A stretch of 46,619 bases of DNA, taken from Clostridia bacterium (GTDB taxonomy: Bacteria > Bacillota > Clostridia > Christensenellales > Aristaeellaceae). Shown here one piece after another: positions 1-9,951 of this stretch; the first letter of the stretch is position 1, and each line of letters begins with the position of its first letter. A program made the translations under genes and the position numbers. Location: the NCBI GenBank assembly GCA_017522345.1, contig JAFWZN010000046.1, positions 1-46,619 of the forward strand. Direction: 5' to 3'. The notes beneath the pieces were generated by a model, which was given only the letters and a program-made list of their open reading frames with translations, did not search any database and was not told the origin of the DNA.

Positions 1-480
1 CTCGGTATGACCCAGCGCGTCAACAGTTTCCTGTGCAACGGTGGTCTCGCCGCAAACGGTGCACTTCTTGCCCTCCGTCAAACCCGTTTCAGTACAGGTC
101 GGGGCAACCGCAGCAACGGTCTCCTCGGTATGACCCAGCGCATCAACAATTTCCTGTGCAACGATAGTCTCGTCGCAGACAGAGCACTTCTTGCCCTCGG
201 TCAGACCTGTATTGGTGCAGTCAGGTGCAACTGCGGCCAGAGTCTCCTCGGTATGTCCCAGCGCTGCAACAGGTGTATCGGTGTAAGTATGCGTTGCATC
301 GTTCTTACAGGTATGAGTGGTGTAACCAGCTTCAGTACAGGTGGGCTCAGTTACAACCGCTTCATAATCGTGGCCCAGCGCTGCGATTTCCTCAGTATAA
401 GAGTGCTCGCCACAGTTACAAGTGATGGTCTTTACGCCGGTTCCTTCACAGGTTGCGGCAGTGGTAACTTCCTCTACGTA
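1..480 (-). repeat. Cys-x-x-Cys / Gly-His-Thr protein repeats
   Basis: The visible C-terminal part of the surface protein repeats a unit of about 42-50 residues with the pattern ALGHTEE...[16 protein letters not shown]. At least three full units and one degenerate unit are readable. The DNA of the two left-most units (about 1-130 and 131-250) is nearly identical, so the array can expand or contract by recombination. It probably continues beyond base 1. Confidence 0.8.
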
Positions 481-3400
481 GGTACCTTTTGCATAGGTAT
501 GCTCACAAGTCCAGATACCCTCAACGGACTTATATGTCACGGTACCCTTATCATTACTCGTATTGATGGTAGAACCATTGGTATTCTGCAGAAAGGCAGA
601 GGTGATCGGGATCTCAAACCACTTATCAGTTTTGTTGTCAGAACCAGTATTCTTTACCTGATAGGTGACCGTCTCCGTGCCTGGCTTCATGATGATGGTG
701 CCGGTGCCGCGGATATTCGCGCCGCTCTTAGTGGTATAGACATAACCTGCGGACAGGTCTGCCGTGCCGTTGATTTCCACATAGGCGTCATCCGTTCTGC
801 CGGATACGTTCTTGGCAGATGCCGGATAACTCAGATTAATATGCGTGGAATCCGGCGTACCGCAGAAGGAAGTACCTTCTTGCGTATCAAACGGGCCTTC
901 CGTTACCCATTCATCATAGTCGTAGACATAAATCTTGTTGCCGCTTCCAAGGGTACAGCTTGCGCCTTCTTCAAGAATCAGCTGTGCACCGGGCAGCAGG
1001 GCGATGTCCTGAGTCATGTTGATGGAACCGCCGCTGTGCATGGTAACGGTAATATTGCCGTTGATGGGCAGGACATAATCCTTGGAATTGATCGTCTTGG
1101 AACCAGCCAAACCAAGATTCATTTTTATCGACAAGCTCTTGATGCTGATTTCTCCATAGACATCGATCTTCAAACGGCCGGTGTTTTCATCATAATCCTT
1201 GATAATAGAGCCGCTGTTGATATTAAACATGCCATTGGAACCAATGAAGGGAACCGGAGCACCCTGAATACCTATAAGCGTAATAGCAATGGACATGTAG
1301 CCATTTTCAGTCGCGCCAGCTTCCAGAGTCATGGCAACTTCCACATTCTGCACGTAATACTGGGAGAACGGGAATACACGCCTGCTGTTACCGACCATGC
1401 CGGAGGTATTATCGCCACCTCGCCAGTCCATAACCTGGAAGCACTCATAAACAGTACCGCCGCTCTTAACGGTCACAGAACCCTTGCCCTGAATATAGCC
1501 CCATGCATACAGATTACCGCCCTTATTGACGGTGATGCTGCTGCCAGAGTTCATCTGGATAAAGCTGCAAGCGCCGATCGGGCTGCTCTGACCGCCGCCA
1601 GATCTCTGCGTAGCAGACAGGCTTATCGCGCCGTTTACGACAATGTTCGCGCCTTCCGCCATGGTCAACTTGCGATACACGGTGGGAGCTGCATAAGTAG
1701 CGTCCATTGTCGTAGGTGTCGTGGTGCACAACGTATTCGCATCATTGTAGGGAATCAGCAAGGTGACGCCGCTGGGAATGGTGTAGTCGCCCGCAGGCAG
1801 GGTGCCGTTGTTCATGAGAACAACTGTCGCGTTGCTTGCGGTTTTTGCCATATTAGCAGCTTCGTTCAGATCGCTGTAGACCAGATTGCCATTCACAAGG
1901 AAGTGGGCAATGTCGCTGCTCATGAGCGCCTTGACAGTCGTATCTGCAGAGGGCTTGACGACATAAGTCTTCTCCTTGGTCAGGAGCTTGTTGTCCTTGT
2001 CCACCCAGCAGAAGAAGGTGCTGCTGGTAGCGGTCAGGGTCACGCCATCGGCTGCAGTCACTCCAGGGATGGTCATGGTGGTGGTGCCTTCAGCATCCAC
2101 AGACGTGCTTTCCACAGAAGACGTGACAGAACCCTTGGCCGTGGGATATTCCACAGTGACCGTGAAGGCCTGAGATGCGGGGGTGAAAGCGATATCCGTC
2201 AGCACCAGCTTGTTCTCAGTGGAATTAGCACCGGTGGTCACGGTGATCTTAAAATCCTTGCCTGCTTCCAGCGTTCTGCTGTAGCTGCCCATGCCGCTGA
2301 GATTTGCGCCGGTATCATCCTTGATACTGTTGACGTTCGTCATCGTCATGGTAAAGGACACAACGCCGGTTTCAGCGGAAGTGTTGGTGACGTACAGATC
2401 CATGGTACTGGCAGAGCCAGAACCGCCGCAGCTGCCGTCTTTACCTTTGACTGTTGCAGTAACGGTCGTGCCGGAGGCGCTGACACTTGCGTTGCTGCTG
2501 GTAGTGGCAAACTTGACGCCGTTCACGGTGCACTCTGCTTCCACCATCACTTCATACTGACGCTCAACCACTTCGCGGTAGCGCAGGCACAGCTGAGTGT
2601 TGATTTCGTCAAGCAGAATCTGCTGCTCCTCTTCGGTCAGCTGCTTGCCCTTCTCAATAAACTCGTCCTGCTTGGTCAGGGAAGCCTGTGCCGCTTCGTA
2701 GCTTTCGTGGTTGCTGTAGGCATACAGCAACAGCTGATTGGGCATATCCGGAGTGATTCCCAGCTCTTCAATGTACGCCGCGATCTCCGCACGCAGAGAC
2801 TCGATGGTAACGGTGTCTTCAGAAGGCTCCACAGTGGGTTCCTCAGTCGGCTCTACAGTGGGCTCAACAGTAGGTTCTACAGTGGGTTCCTCAGTCGGCT
2901 CTACAGTGGGCTCAACAGTGGGTTCCTCAGTCGGCTCTACAGTCGGCTCTACAGTCGGCTCAACAGTCGGTTCCGCAGTAGGTTCTACAGTCGGCTCTAC
3001 AGTCGGCTCTATAGTGGGTTCTACAGTCGGCTCAACAGTAGGTTCCTCAGTCGGCTCAACAGTAGGTTCCTCAGTCGGCTCCACAGTGGGTTCCTCAGTC
3101 GGCTCTACAGTGGGCTCAACAGTGGGTTCTACAGTAGGTTCTGCAGTGGGCTCAACAGTCGGTTCTGCAGTGGGTTCTACAGTCGGTTCTGCAGTGGGTT
3201 CTACAGTCGGTTCTGCAGTGGGTTCTACAGTAGGTTCTGCAGTGGGCTCAACAGTAGGTTCTACAGTAGGTTCTGCAGTGGGCTCAACAGTAGGTTCCTC
3301 AGTGGGTTCCTCAGTAGGCTCTACAGTGGGCTCAACAGTCGGTTCCTCAGTAGGCTCTACAGTCGGCTCCACAGTGGGCTCCTCAGTCGGCTCAACAGTC

Positions 3401-4494
3401 GGTTCCGCAGTCGGCTCAACAGTAGGTTCAACAGTAGGTTCCTCAGTGGGTTCTACAGTCGGTTCCTCAGTCGGCTCTGCAGTAGGCTCAACAGTGGGCT
3501 CAACAGTCGGTTCTGCAGTGGGCTCAGCAGTCGGCTCAACAGCGGGCTCTTCGGTGAGCTTCTCAATCAGTTTTTCAACGACTTCACAGAAAGTCCCATA
3601 AATTCCATACTTATCAAGCCCCTTCGCCATATCAGCAGGCAGCTTACGGGCTTTCTTTTCAATTTCTTCAATTTCTTCGGCAATCTTTTCCAGTTCTTCC
3701 GCATCCAGCAGGCTTACCTCGGCGGTAATCTCTTTCGCGGTCATCTGGTTAATCAGTATGTAAATTTCCTCGGAAGTCAGCTCTTCTTCCTTATTCAGCT
3801 CAGGATCTTCAGCAAACTTCGCACGGAAATACTTCATAAGCAAATCGTCAATCTGCTTATGAATCTTACCGAGAAGGATTTCCTCCTCAGTGGGCTCCTC
3901 TACGGGCACAGGAGTAGGCTCCGCAGTCGGTTCCGGCGTCGGTTCCGGTGTGGGCTCCGCAGTCGGTTCCGGCGTCGGTTCCGGCGTGGGCTCCGGCGTC
4001 GGTTCCGCAGTCGGTTCCAGCGTGGGCTCCGGCGTCGGTTCCGCAGTAGGTTCCGGCGTGGGCTCCGGCGTCGGTTCCGCAGTCGGCTCCGGCGTGGGCT
4101 CCGCAGTCGGTTCCGGCGTGGGCTCCGGCGTTGGTTCCGCAGTCGGCTCCCGCGTCGGTTCCGGCGTCGGTTCCGGCGTGGGCTCCGGCGTGGGTTCCGG
4201 CGTGGGTTCCGGCGTCGGTTCCGGTGTCGGTTCCGGCGTCGGTTCCGGCGTGGGTTCCGGTGTCGGTTCCGGCGTGGGTTCCGGCGTCGGTTCCGGCGTC
4301 GGTTCCGGCGTGGGTTCCGGTGTCGGTTCCGGCGTCGGTTCCGCAGTAGGCTCAGCAACAGTCTCAGTGATTTCAGTTTCACCAAGCGTTACCTGTTCAT
4401 CAGCGACTTCTTCCGCGAAAACCCCGGTGGGGCATACGGAGAACAGCATGACGAACACGAGCATCTTAGAAACAAACCGTTTCCAATTAAGCAT
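1..4494 (-). CDS. Giant secreted repeat surface protein (C-terminus cut by window edge)
   Basis: The frame stays open from the ATG at 4494 to base 1, so 1,498 residues are visible and the C-terminus lies outside. A signal peptide comes first (about residues 1-27, core VFVMLFSV, likely cut after GVFA). Then follow a Glu-Pro-Thr-Pro array, an acidic helical segment (bases about 3550-3885), a longer EPTV/EPTE array and another helical part. Next is a Gly/Ser/Thr/Asn-rich beta-type region resembling adhesins (about 500-2550). The visible end carries ALGHTEE plus CxxCG repeats known from large Firmicutes wall proteins. It is the last visible gene of the polysaccharide/surface series and follows the Lgt-like gene by 75 bases; AAGGA lies about 11 bases before the ATG. 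Inferred role: cell-surface display or adhesion. The anchor (LPxTG, SLH or other) cannot be seen. Confidence 0.85.
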   Translation of the reverse strand, partial: MLNWKRFVSKMLVFVMLFSVCPTGVFAEEVADEQVTLGETEITETVAEPTAEPTPEPTPEPTPEPTPEPTPEPTPEPTPEPTPEPTPEPTPEPTPEPTPEPTPEPTPEPTPEPTREPTAEPTPEPTPEPTAEPTPEPTAEPTPEPTPEPTAEPTPEPTLEPTAEPTPEPTPEPTPEPTAEPTPEPTPEPTAEPTPVPVEEPTEEEILLGKIHKQIDDLLMKYFRAKFAEDPELNKEEELTSEEIYILINQMTAKEITAEVSLLDAEELEKIAEEIEEIEKKARKLPADMAKGLDKYGIYGTFCEVVEKLIEKLTEEPAVEPTAEPTAEPTVEPTVEPTAEPTEEPTVEPTEEPTVEPTVEPTAEPTVEPTEEPTVEPTVEPTEEPTVEPTVEPTEEPTEEPTVEPTAEPTVEPTVEPTAEPTVEPTAEPTVEPTAEPTVEPTAEPTVEPTAEPTVEPTVEPTVEPTEEPTVEPTEEPTVEPTEEPTVEPTVEPTIEPTVEPTVEPTAEPTVEPTVEPTVEPTEEPTVEPTVEPTEEPTVEPTVEPTVEPTEEPTVEPSEDTVTIESLRAEIAAYIEELGITPDMPNQLLLYAYSNHESYEAAQASLTKQDEFIEKGKQLTEEEQQILLDEINTQLCLRYREVVERQYEVMVEAECTVNGVKFATTSSNASVSASGTTVTATVKGKDGSCGGSGSASTMDLYVTNTSAETGVVSFTMTMTNVNSIKDDTGANLSGMGSYSRTLEAGKDFKITVTTGANSTENKLVLTDIAFTPASQAFTVTVEYPTAKGSVTSSVESTSVDAEGTTTMTIPGVTAADGVTLTATSSTFFCWVDKDNKLLTKEKTYVVKPSADTTVKALMSSDIAHFLVNGNLVYSDLNEAANMAKTASNATVVLMNNGTLPAGDYTIPSGVTLLIPYNDANTLCTTTPTTMDATYAAPTVYRKLTMAEGANIVVNGAISLSATQRSGGGQSSPIGACSFIQMNSGSSITVNKGGNLYAWGYIQGKGSVTVKSGGTVYECFQVMDWRGGDNTSGMVGNSRRVFPFSQYYVQNVEVAMTLEAGATENGYMSIAITLIGIQGAPVPFIGSNGMFNINSGSIIKDYDENTGRLKIDVYGEISIKSLSIKMNLGLAGSKTINSKDYVLPINGNITVTMHSGGSINMTQDIALLPGAQLILEEGASCTLGSGNKIYVYDYDEWVTEGPFDTQEGTSFCGTPDSTHINLSYPASAKNVSGRTDDAYVEINGTADLSAGYVYTTKSGANIRGTGTIIMKPGTETVTYQVKNTGSDNKTDKWFEIPITSAFLQNTNGSTINTSNDKGTVTYKSVEGIWTCEHTYAKGTYVEEVTTAATCEGTGVKTITCNCGEHSYTEEIAALGHDYEAVVTEPTCTEAGYTTHTCKNDATHTYTDTPVAALGHTEETLAAVAPDCTNTGLTEGKKCSVCDETIVAQEIVDALGHTEETVAAVAPTCTETGLTEGKKCTVCGETTVAQETVDALGHTE
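2826..3548 (-). repeat. 12-bp tandem array coding Glu-Pro-Thr-(Val/Glu/Ala)
   Basis: About 60 units of 12 bases code a four-residue Glu-Pro-Thr-X repeat in the surface protein, X being mostly Val, Glu or Ala. Third-codon positions vary between units, so it is an old array with local recent duplications. It is probably a rigid wall-spanning stalk. Unit number is likely to differ between strains. Confidence 0.9.
3886..4360 (-). repeat. 12-bp tandem array coding Glu-Pro-Thr-Pro
   Basis: About 38 units of 12 bases directly follow the signal peptide of the surface protein and code Glu-Pro-Thr-Pro/Ala. The units are richer in G+C and Pro than the second array (2826-3548). The two arrays are separated by a helical domain, so they look like independent expansions. 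Confidence 0.9.
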
Positions 4495-4569
4495 TGGACG
4501 TCAATCCTTCTTTCCTGAATGATTTATCTATATATCACCTGTGAATCAGATGCTATATACGACAAGATG

Positions 4570-5256
4570 TTAGTTGCAATCGGTTTCGCAAGGTTTGTTT
4601 TCACGCTTGTCCTTACCAAGTTGCTTGGCAGCAACAATCCAGATAACACCAATTGCCATAGAAATCAGCGACCAGAAATGTCCCTGAGACAAGCCCAGCA
4701 CCCAAGGGTTCGTACCGCCATAGCGAAAGCCCTGCATCAGGAACCGTAGAAATCCGTACAAGACCATATACCAGGGATACAGATGGGTTTGCCGATTCTT
4801 TATATGCATCAAGATAAGAACCGCCATTACAATGGCCCCGGCAGCCATCTCTACGATTTGGCTCGGAAATTGGAACTCCAGCGTCGGCAGATATCGCCCG
4901 AAACAGCAGCCTTTATCCAAGCAGTCGAATCGCATTACGATCAGCATGGCGCACTCCGCCGGTGCGCAAAGATTTAAAATGTCTTTGTACTTGATTTTCA
5001 ACAGCATTGCCGGTGTAATCAAGAGCGGCACCAGAAAAACTGCCCCATAGAAAGAAGTTCCGCCAAAGGTACCCATTTCTATGTATGCCAAGACCATGGT
5101 TCCAGCCACGCCTGTAATAAGCAGCCATACCGTAACAAGCACCATCTTCCAGATCGGCACCTGCGGGAACTGCTTTTTTCTGAGAAGCATCGATATGAAC
5201 ATCGCTACTCCTCCCAGGCCGATAATCGTCCATCTACCTGATAGCATAGGCTTCAC
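4570..5256 (-). CDS. Lgt-like (prolipoprotein diacylglyceryl transferase family) membrane protein
   Basis: The protein has 228 residues and about seven hydrophobic segments. Two segments match the Lgt fold: an Arg followed by a GCCFGR motif (RFDCLDKGCCFGR) and PSQIVE, the place of HPTQLYE in true Lgt; and YGFLRFLMQGFR, the place of YGxxRxxxExxR. The two key Arg positions are kept, but the Asn three residues after the first Arg is Cys and the Glu of the last motif is Gln. True Lgt moves diacylglycerol from phosphatidylglycerol to lipobox Cys; this paralogue's substrate is unknown. The frame opens with GTG at 5256, but an ATG at 5247 sits ten bases after GGGAG and may be the real start. It lies between a membrane-anchored protein and the giant surface protein. 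Confidence 0.7.
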   Translation of the reverse strand: MKPMLSGRWTIIGLGGVAMFISMLLRKKQFPQVPIWKMVLVTVWLLITGVAGTMVLAYIEMGTFGGTSFYGAVFLVPLLITPAMLLKIKYKDILNLCAPAECAMLIVMRFDCLDKGCCFGRYLPTLEFQFPSQIVEMAAGAIVMAVLILMHIKNRQTHLYPWYMVLYGFLRFLMQGFRYGGTNPWVLGLSQGHFWSLISMAIGVIWIVAAKQLGKDKRENKPCETDCN

Positions 5257-5396
5257 ACTCCCAAATCTTAATCACACACCCGACAATCAACTGAGCCATA
5301 GCGAATACCATGACAGCGATGTTAGGAATTGTATTCAAAGACGATTTCAGCTTTATCGCAAGCTCTGCACCGCAACAACAGATGCAAGAAAGCGCA

Positions 5397-6311
5397 TTAT
5401 TCGGGCATGGAGAATTGCTTGCTGGTCATGATGGTTTCAATCACATGATTGATCGTGTCCATCATGCGATATGCAGCGGAATAGTCGTCGTCGGTCCAGG
5501 TGTATTGCTCGGAAAGGTCAAAGCTGCCGACGGAAACGGGCTTCTTCTCGCCATCTACATCGTAAAGACCCAGCTCAGACTCCGCCTTATCGTCACCGAT
5601 GTGGACAGTATACAGCGCGGTAAGCTCTCCGGCCACCTCGCCATAGAACACGGCGACATAAGTGCCGTTTTCGTTGGATTCCATCACAACCATATTGCTG
5701 GGAAGCATGAGCGTCCAGTAGGTTGTCTGAACCTCCACATCCTCGCCAACGGCAAGAGGCTTTTCGGTGGTGAAGCGAGGATCGGCGAAGATAACGTTCA
5801 GCATTTCGGAAAAGTGACCCATCAATATGTTGTACTGCTCCATCTCTTCTTCGGACATCAGCGCAAGCTGTTCTTCCGTGAGCGCAAACACGGTATAGGT
5901 GACATGAATCATTCCATTTTCGGTATGGATTACACCAAGCCAATCTCCGGCAAATTCATTGCCGAAATCAATGCGGTAAAGCGAAATGTCCTTAACTTCA
6001 TTTCGCATGCTGAATACTTCCGTGATCAACCCATCATGAATCTCCTGCTCATGAATCAGAATATCCGCATACTCAGCCGGAATCTGCCCGGCAAAGTCAA
6101 ACGTGATATCGTCAAGCAAGCTGGGCTTCTCCGTGGGCGCAGCAGTCGGCACAATCTCGGGAACTTCAGTAACCGAAGGATCTACAGTAGCCTCCGGGGT
6201 CGCCGTGGGCTGAACTTCAGCCGAAGTGCCGCCTTGTCCAGCAAAAGCCGCAACAAGCACAACCACCACGGCAATCGCACTGATTAAAGTAATGAGGGTT
6301 TGTTTTTTCAT
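5397..6311 (-). CDS. Membrane-anchored extracellular protein of unknown function
   Basis: The 304-residue protein has an N-terminal hydrophobic segment (about residues 6-25, ITLISAIAVVVVLVAAF) and no lipobox Cys, so it is probably an uncleaved anchor or Sec signal. A Pro/Thr/Glu-rich linker (about 30-65) recalls the repeats of the neighbouring surface protein. The rest is an acidic globular domain of about 235 residues that I do not recognise. Its start overlaps the end of the Wzy-like gene by four bases (ATGA), so the two are translationally coupled. This ties an exported protein to the polysaccharide operon. A chaperone or assembly factor for the surface polymer is possible but is only inference from position. 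Confidence 0.75.
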   Translation of the reverse strand: MKKQTLITLISAIAVVVVLVAAFAGQGGTSAEVQPTATPEATVDPSVTEVPEIVPTAAPTEKPSLLDDITFDFAGQIPAEYADILIHEQEIHDGLITEVFSMRNEVKDISLYRIDFGNEFAGDWLGVIHTENGMIHVTYTVFALTEEQLALMSEEEMEQYNILMGHFSEMLNVIFADPRFTTEKPLAVGEDVEVQTTYWTLMLPSNMVVMESNENGTYVAVFYGEVAGELTALYTVHIGDDKAESELGLYDVDGEKKPVSVGSFDLSEQYTWTDDDYSAAYRMMDTINHVIETIMTSKQFSMPE

Positions 6312-7615
6312 GGTTTGGCCTCCTTTATACTATACTCATGATTAACGCTTTCCGTTTCCGGCTGTTTCTGCTGGATAAAGGGGAGCGCCAGAACGAAATA
6401 TATCATGTATGCAGCCTCAATTCGCATCGATTGATTATAGACAATCAATATCATCGACACCACTGTAAGTACTTTTGCTAATTGACAGTACACTTTTGCT
6501 TCAGGATCGTCCTTCAGGCGTCGGTTGATACATACATAAAGCACGACAAAGAATCCAACGTAGAATCCAAGTCCCAAAATACCGGTTTCAAGAAACATAA
6601 ATGCAATTGAAAACCAATTGTAGTGCAAATATGCATAACGCTGAAAGAATGAAGTATTGAGAAAACTGAATGCCGAAGTATCGCAATTTCCCAGTCCCAG
6701 ACCGAATAAGCGTTCAGGCCATGTTATCAGAAAGTTGCCCCAAATAATGTGAACGCCGGTTAGTCGATTCAGATCACCTGAATCCGTATATCCGTTTGTT
6801 GATGAAACATGTTCCATCATATACTCTATGCTGAACCAATTTTCCCAACTTGGGAATATGACCGCCAACAGTTGAGCACCTATATATAACGCTGCTACCG
6901 AAAAGATAATCACGATAACCTTTCTCGTAGAGTTTTTTGTGTACACTGAACTCAGGCCAACAAGGAGTCCCAACAAAACGAAAAAGATTTTCAATTCGGC
7001 AAAAATAGAAACAATAATAGAAAACAAGCATTTAATCAGGCAGACCCATATGCTTTCTGAATAGTTGAAAGTATTCAGTATTGCTCTTGCGCATACAATC
7101 AATAGAAAGATGATTGTCGCTGCATTACTGCCTTTATGAATACCAAAGATTCCTCCAAGATAGTCACCCGACCAGCCCTGGACAAAAAACTGAAATAACA
7201 CCACAATAAAATTGAGGTAGAACAACAGATCCAAGGCATTCAGATAACCTTCAGCATCATCCCGTCTCAAAAAGACGCTGCACGCAAAGAAATAGATAAA
7301 AAAGCGGAAGTTGTTCCTGAATCCCCACATATAGTAAAAGGGTGACTTTTCTCCCAACACAAACCCAATCAACGTAACCCCAAAAAATATAAAAACCATG
7401 TTCAGCAATTTTTCCAATTCAGGGGTTGACAGTCGGATTCTATTCAGAAACAGTCCGCAAAGCAGAAACAGCCACGCAACATCCAGAGAATACTTAATGA
7501 GCGAAGAGGTTCCAAGGCCGTCTATCATAAGGCCAAAAAGAAATGGCACAAACAGAATGAATGCGATTACCCATTCATACTGGTTTCTCCTTCTTATGTT
7601 CAGTACTAACCTCAT
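6308..7615 (-). CDS. O-antigen/capsule polymerase (Wzy-like)
   Basis: The 435-residue protein is very hydrophobic with about 11-12 membrane segments. A longer outside loop near residues 255-300 carries HVSSTNGYTDSGDLNRL and is followed by GNFLITWPERLFGLGLGN, typical of the O-antigen ligase/Wzy superfamily. Such proteins join lipid-linked repeat units into a polymer on the outer membrane face. It overlaps the upstream GT2 gene by four bases (ATGA) and the downstream gene by four bases. No Wzx flippase is visible; it may be outside the window. Base composition is A+T-rich compared with the right half of the window. A WaaL-type ligase role is the alternative. Confidence 0.8.
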   Translation of the reverse strand: MRLVLNIRRRNQYEWVIAFILFVPFLFGLMIDGLGTSSLIKYSLDVAWLFLLCGLFLNRIRLSTPELEKLLNMVFIFFGVTLIGFVLGEKSPFYYMWGFRNNFRFFIYFFACSVFLRRDDAEGYLNALDLLFYLNFIVVLFQFFVQGWSGDYLGGIFGIHKGSNAATIIFLLIVCARAILNTFNYSESIWVCLIKCLFSIIVSIFAELKIFFVLLGLLVGLSSVYTKNSTRKVIVIIFSVAALYIGAQLLAVIFPSWENWFSIEYMMEHVSSTNGYTDSGDLNRLTGVHIIWGNFLITWPERLFGLGLGNCDTSAFSFLNTSFFQRYAYLHYNWFSIAFMFLETGILGLGFYVGFFVVLYVCINRRLKDDPEAKVYCQLAKVLTVVSMILIVYNQSMRIEAAYMIYFVLALPFIQQKQPETESVNHEYSIKEAKP

Positions 7616-8664
7616 CGCTTCATCCTATCCCTTATGTTCCTCAGTTTAACAACAATGAAGCTCAGAATCACCGCTCGCTTCCTTATTGCAAAACAAATCA
7701 TTTTTCTTGGCAAATTCTCAGAAGCAAAGTCGTTTTTCCAAACTACATCCTGAATGACTGGATCAAAAATGACTTTTTTTAACTTAGCAAGCCTCACCCA
7801 AATCCCTTGCTTCGAGTCAACAATCTGCTTCAGATATCCGATCGAAAGCCATAGAAAAACAATCCCTAATTCACATTCTACATATTTGAATGTATCGAGA
7901 CGTTTACATAACATCTGAATTTCCCTGTAGAAATAAGACAGTTTCTCAAACCTATCCTCTTTGTAAGTACGAGACAAAGAAGAAGTATTTACGGTATAAT
8001 GATAAAATACTTTGCTAATGATCACAGCCTTACTGATATATGTATAGAGAGAGGCAAGCGAATAATAGTCTTCCGATATGTATTCCCGTTCGGAAACAAA
8101 CTTCCACTCATACTTCCTTATCACACGTATCGAGAACATTGCACACCAAGCAGACCAAGATAACCGCCAGTTTACCCCCGTTTGTGGATTATATGATACC
8201 GTTTGAGGAAATAACTCTTTTACAACCTTTTCTCCCTCAAACACTCTTTGGGGCGGCGCCGGTACTCTCCGTTCAAGCACGCGTCCATCCGGTGTTACTC
8301 TGTCGTTTCCAAAACAAACAATATCCGCGAATTCCTCTTTGATGGCGCGATAGCACTCTTCTATCGTGACCGGTTCGATATAATCATCGCTATCGAAAAA
8401 GCAAATATACTCGCCTTTTGCATTTTCAATACCAGTATTGCGTGCCATACCCAAGCCTGCATTTTTTTTGTGTATAACTTTTATTCGGGCATCTTTTTTG
8501 GCCCATTCATCACACATTTGCGGACACCGATCAGGAGAACCGTCATCAACCAGAATCACTTCCAGATCGGTATATGTCTGATTGACAATGCTTGATATAC
8601 ATCTGTCCAAATATCTCTCAACATTATATACTGGTACAACAACCGTTACCAAACCGTTTATCAT
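7612..8664 (-). CDS. Family 2 glycosyltransferase
   Basis: The 350-residue protein begins VTVVVPVYNVERYLDRCI and has VILVDDGSPD and CFFDSDDY, the nucleotide-sugar and metal (DxD-like) motifs of GT-A fold family 2 enzymes, within the first 110 residues. The C-terminal half is basic with a weakly hydrophobic helix. It probably adds one sugar to the lipid-linked repeat unit on the inner membrane face. Two ATGs follow each other (8667, 8664); AAGGAG lies seven bases from the second, which I chose. It ends overlapping the Wzy-like gene by four bases. Donor and acceptor cannot be read from sequence. Confidence 0.88.
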   Translation of the reverse strand: MINGLVTVVVPVYNVERYLDRCISSIVNQTYTDLEVILVDDGSPDRCPQMCDEWAKKDARIKVIHKKNAGLGMARNTGIENAKGEYICFFDSDDYIEPVTIEECYRAIKEEFADIVCFGNDRVTPDGRVLERRVPAPPQRVFEGEKVVKELFPQTVSYNPQTGVNWRLSWSAWCAMFSIRVIRKYEWKFVSEREYISEDYYSLASLYTYISKAVIISKVFYHYTVNTSSLSRTYKEDRFEKLSYFYREIQMLCKRLDTFKYVECELGIVFLWLSIGYLKQIVDSKQGIWVRLAKLKKVIFDPVIQDVVWKNDFASENLPRKMICFAIRKRAVILSFIVVKLRNIRDRMKR

Positions 8665-8675
8665 CATGCCTCTCC

Positions 8676-9911
8676 TTATTTTGCTGCTTTCCGAACCAGT
8701 CCGATGATACGCTGTAGCGTCCGCTTCCCACTTTTGGGAACAATAGACAGGATCACTAGTCTGAACCGCTTCCAGAAATACTGTTTACGGTAGTAATTCT
8801 CAACTGCCAGGTACCCCTTTTCCTGATATAAACCAAGAATCGTTTCATATTCCTGATTGTAATGACTTGGCTTATTCAACTGCTCATTGTGACAGGCTAT
8901 ACGCTCAAACTGCGTATCCAGAACAAACATCTGTACACGGCATTTTTCAAAAGCAGTCTGCCCTTTGGAGCTGTTAACAAGAACGCATGAAACGCCCCTA
9001 GAATTATCTAATCCGCTTTCTGACGGAACCAAAGGATACTCCTCATGAAATCCCCAGAAATCCCCAAGAGTAATGTCAGCGACCCGTTCCTTTGTTGCAA
9101 AAGGACAGCTATAGCAGTTTGAGCGGTATATACTTGCATTAAGAAAGTAATGCATATAAGAAAACAGATGTCCATTGTTCACAACATACCGAACATTTCC
9201 ATCTGGCAATCGGTAGGTAATCCTCACATCCGTCCCCTGACCTTTTTTCTTGTGGCGAAATCTGAAATCAGCGATTTTTTTCTTTTCACGCGCTTCCAAT
9301 ACATTTAGGAAATCCTGAAACATTTGTGCATTAGGGACACCATGACAGATAACCTCTACCGTAAGGAGGCGCTCAAACGGTTGACCCAGATACGCAAGCA
9401 ATCCTGCGATCTGACAGGGGGTACCCGAAAAGAGCACTTCTTTTCCAATTTGCAAATCCCTTTTGCACTGCTGGTAAGCTGCTCCGATTTCACTTTGCAC
9501 GTATTTGGAGCCTTGAAAGGCCGACAAATCGCCAAGCGTTTCAATACGCATATGCTTCGTCGCAGCCTTGTCCTGAACCCACTGCAGCGCTGCGCCATAT
9601 ACGACACCGCCATGATTCAAGATTTTTGCAGCTAGCACCGAAAAAATGCCGCCGGAAGATGAATTCTGCAATATCTCGGCATCCTTTGCTGCCGCTGCAT
9701 AGCATGCGCGCGGTTCTGCCTTGGGGGGATTTGTCTGATAGCCGCAAACCTTGAGGCATGCCTTGCATTCAACGCACAAATCACTGTTGATCTGCGGATA
9801 AACAAATCCGCGCTCATCCGCCTTCATCGTAATTGCATCGCGAGGACAAGCATTTTGACAGGCTCCACAGCCGCAACACTGCCTTTGGTCTTCAAACAAT
9901 ACAATCGCCAC
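8676..9911 (-). CDS. FrhB/F420-dehydrogenase beta-subunit family iron-sulfur protein of the polysaccharide cluster
   Basis: The 411-residue protein opens with two ferredoxin-like 4Fe-4S motifs (CCGCGACQNACP and CVECKACLKVC, residues about 12-57). A coenzyme F420 hydrogenase/dehydrogenase beta-subunit N- and C-domain pair follows (SSSGGIFSVLA, FSGTPCQIAGL, CPFATKERVADITLGDFWG). Members in bacteria without F420 are common in exopolysaccharide loci, where they are thought to carry out a flavin-dependent redox step on a sugar or pyruvate-bearing group; the exact reaction is not settled. The start is GTG, with GGAGG about eight bases upstream. It sits between pyruvyl transferase and GT2, a frequent neighbourhood for this family. 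Confidence 0.85.
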   Translation of the reverse strand: MAIVLFEDQRQCCGCGACQNACPRDAITMKADERGFVYPQINSDLCVECKACLKVCGYQTNPPKAEPRACYAAAAKDAEILQNSSSGGIFSVLAAKILNHGGVVYGAALQWVQDKAATKHMRIETLGDLSAFQGSKYVQSEIGAAYQQCKRDLQIGKEVLFSGTPCQIAGLLAYLGQPFERLLTVEVICHGVPNAQMFQDFLNVLEAREKKKIADFRFRHKKKGQGTDVRITYRLPDGNVRYVVNNGHLFSYMHYFLNASIYRSNCYSCPFATKERVADITLGDFWGFHEEYPLVPSESGLDNSRGVSCVLVNSSKGQTAFEKCRVQMFVLDTQFERIACHNEQLNKPSHYNQEYETILGLYQEKGYLAVENYYRKQYFWKRFRLVILSIVPKSGKRTLQRIIGLVRKAAK

Positions 9912-9951
9912 GCCTGTTCCTCCTTTTGCTGCACCGACACAAACCCATTGG

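Noticed and set aside
2738..3601. Plus-strand Gly-Ser-Thr-Val repeat frame
   Set aside because: A shadow of the 12-bp array; it only mirrors the Glu-Pro-Thr units of the minus strand.
3900..4385. Minus-strand Arg-rich repeat frame (161 codons)
   Set aside because: Out of frame with the signal peptide and explained by the G+C-rich repeat.
7..4518. Plus-strand open frame of about 1,500 codons opposite the surface protein
   Set aside because: It is codon-in-register with the minus gene, so it stays open because that gene rarely uses TTA, CTA and TCA codons. It has no signal peptide or domain of its own, and the minus frame has clear protein features.
5257..5396. Short hydrophobic frame before the Lgt-like gene, ending in a Cys-containing tail, considered as an AgrD-like autoinducer
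   Set aside because: No ATG with a ribosome site begins it, and the AgrD layout is not matched. No AgrB protein is nearby.
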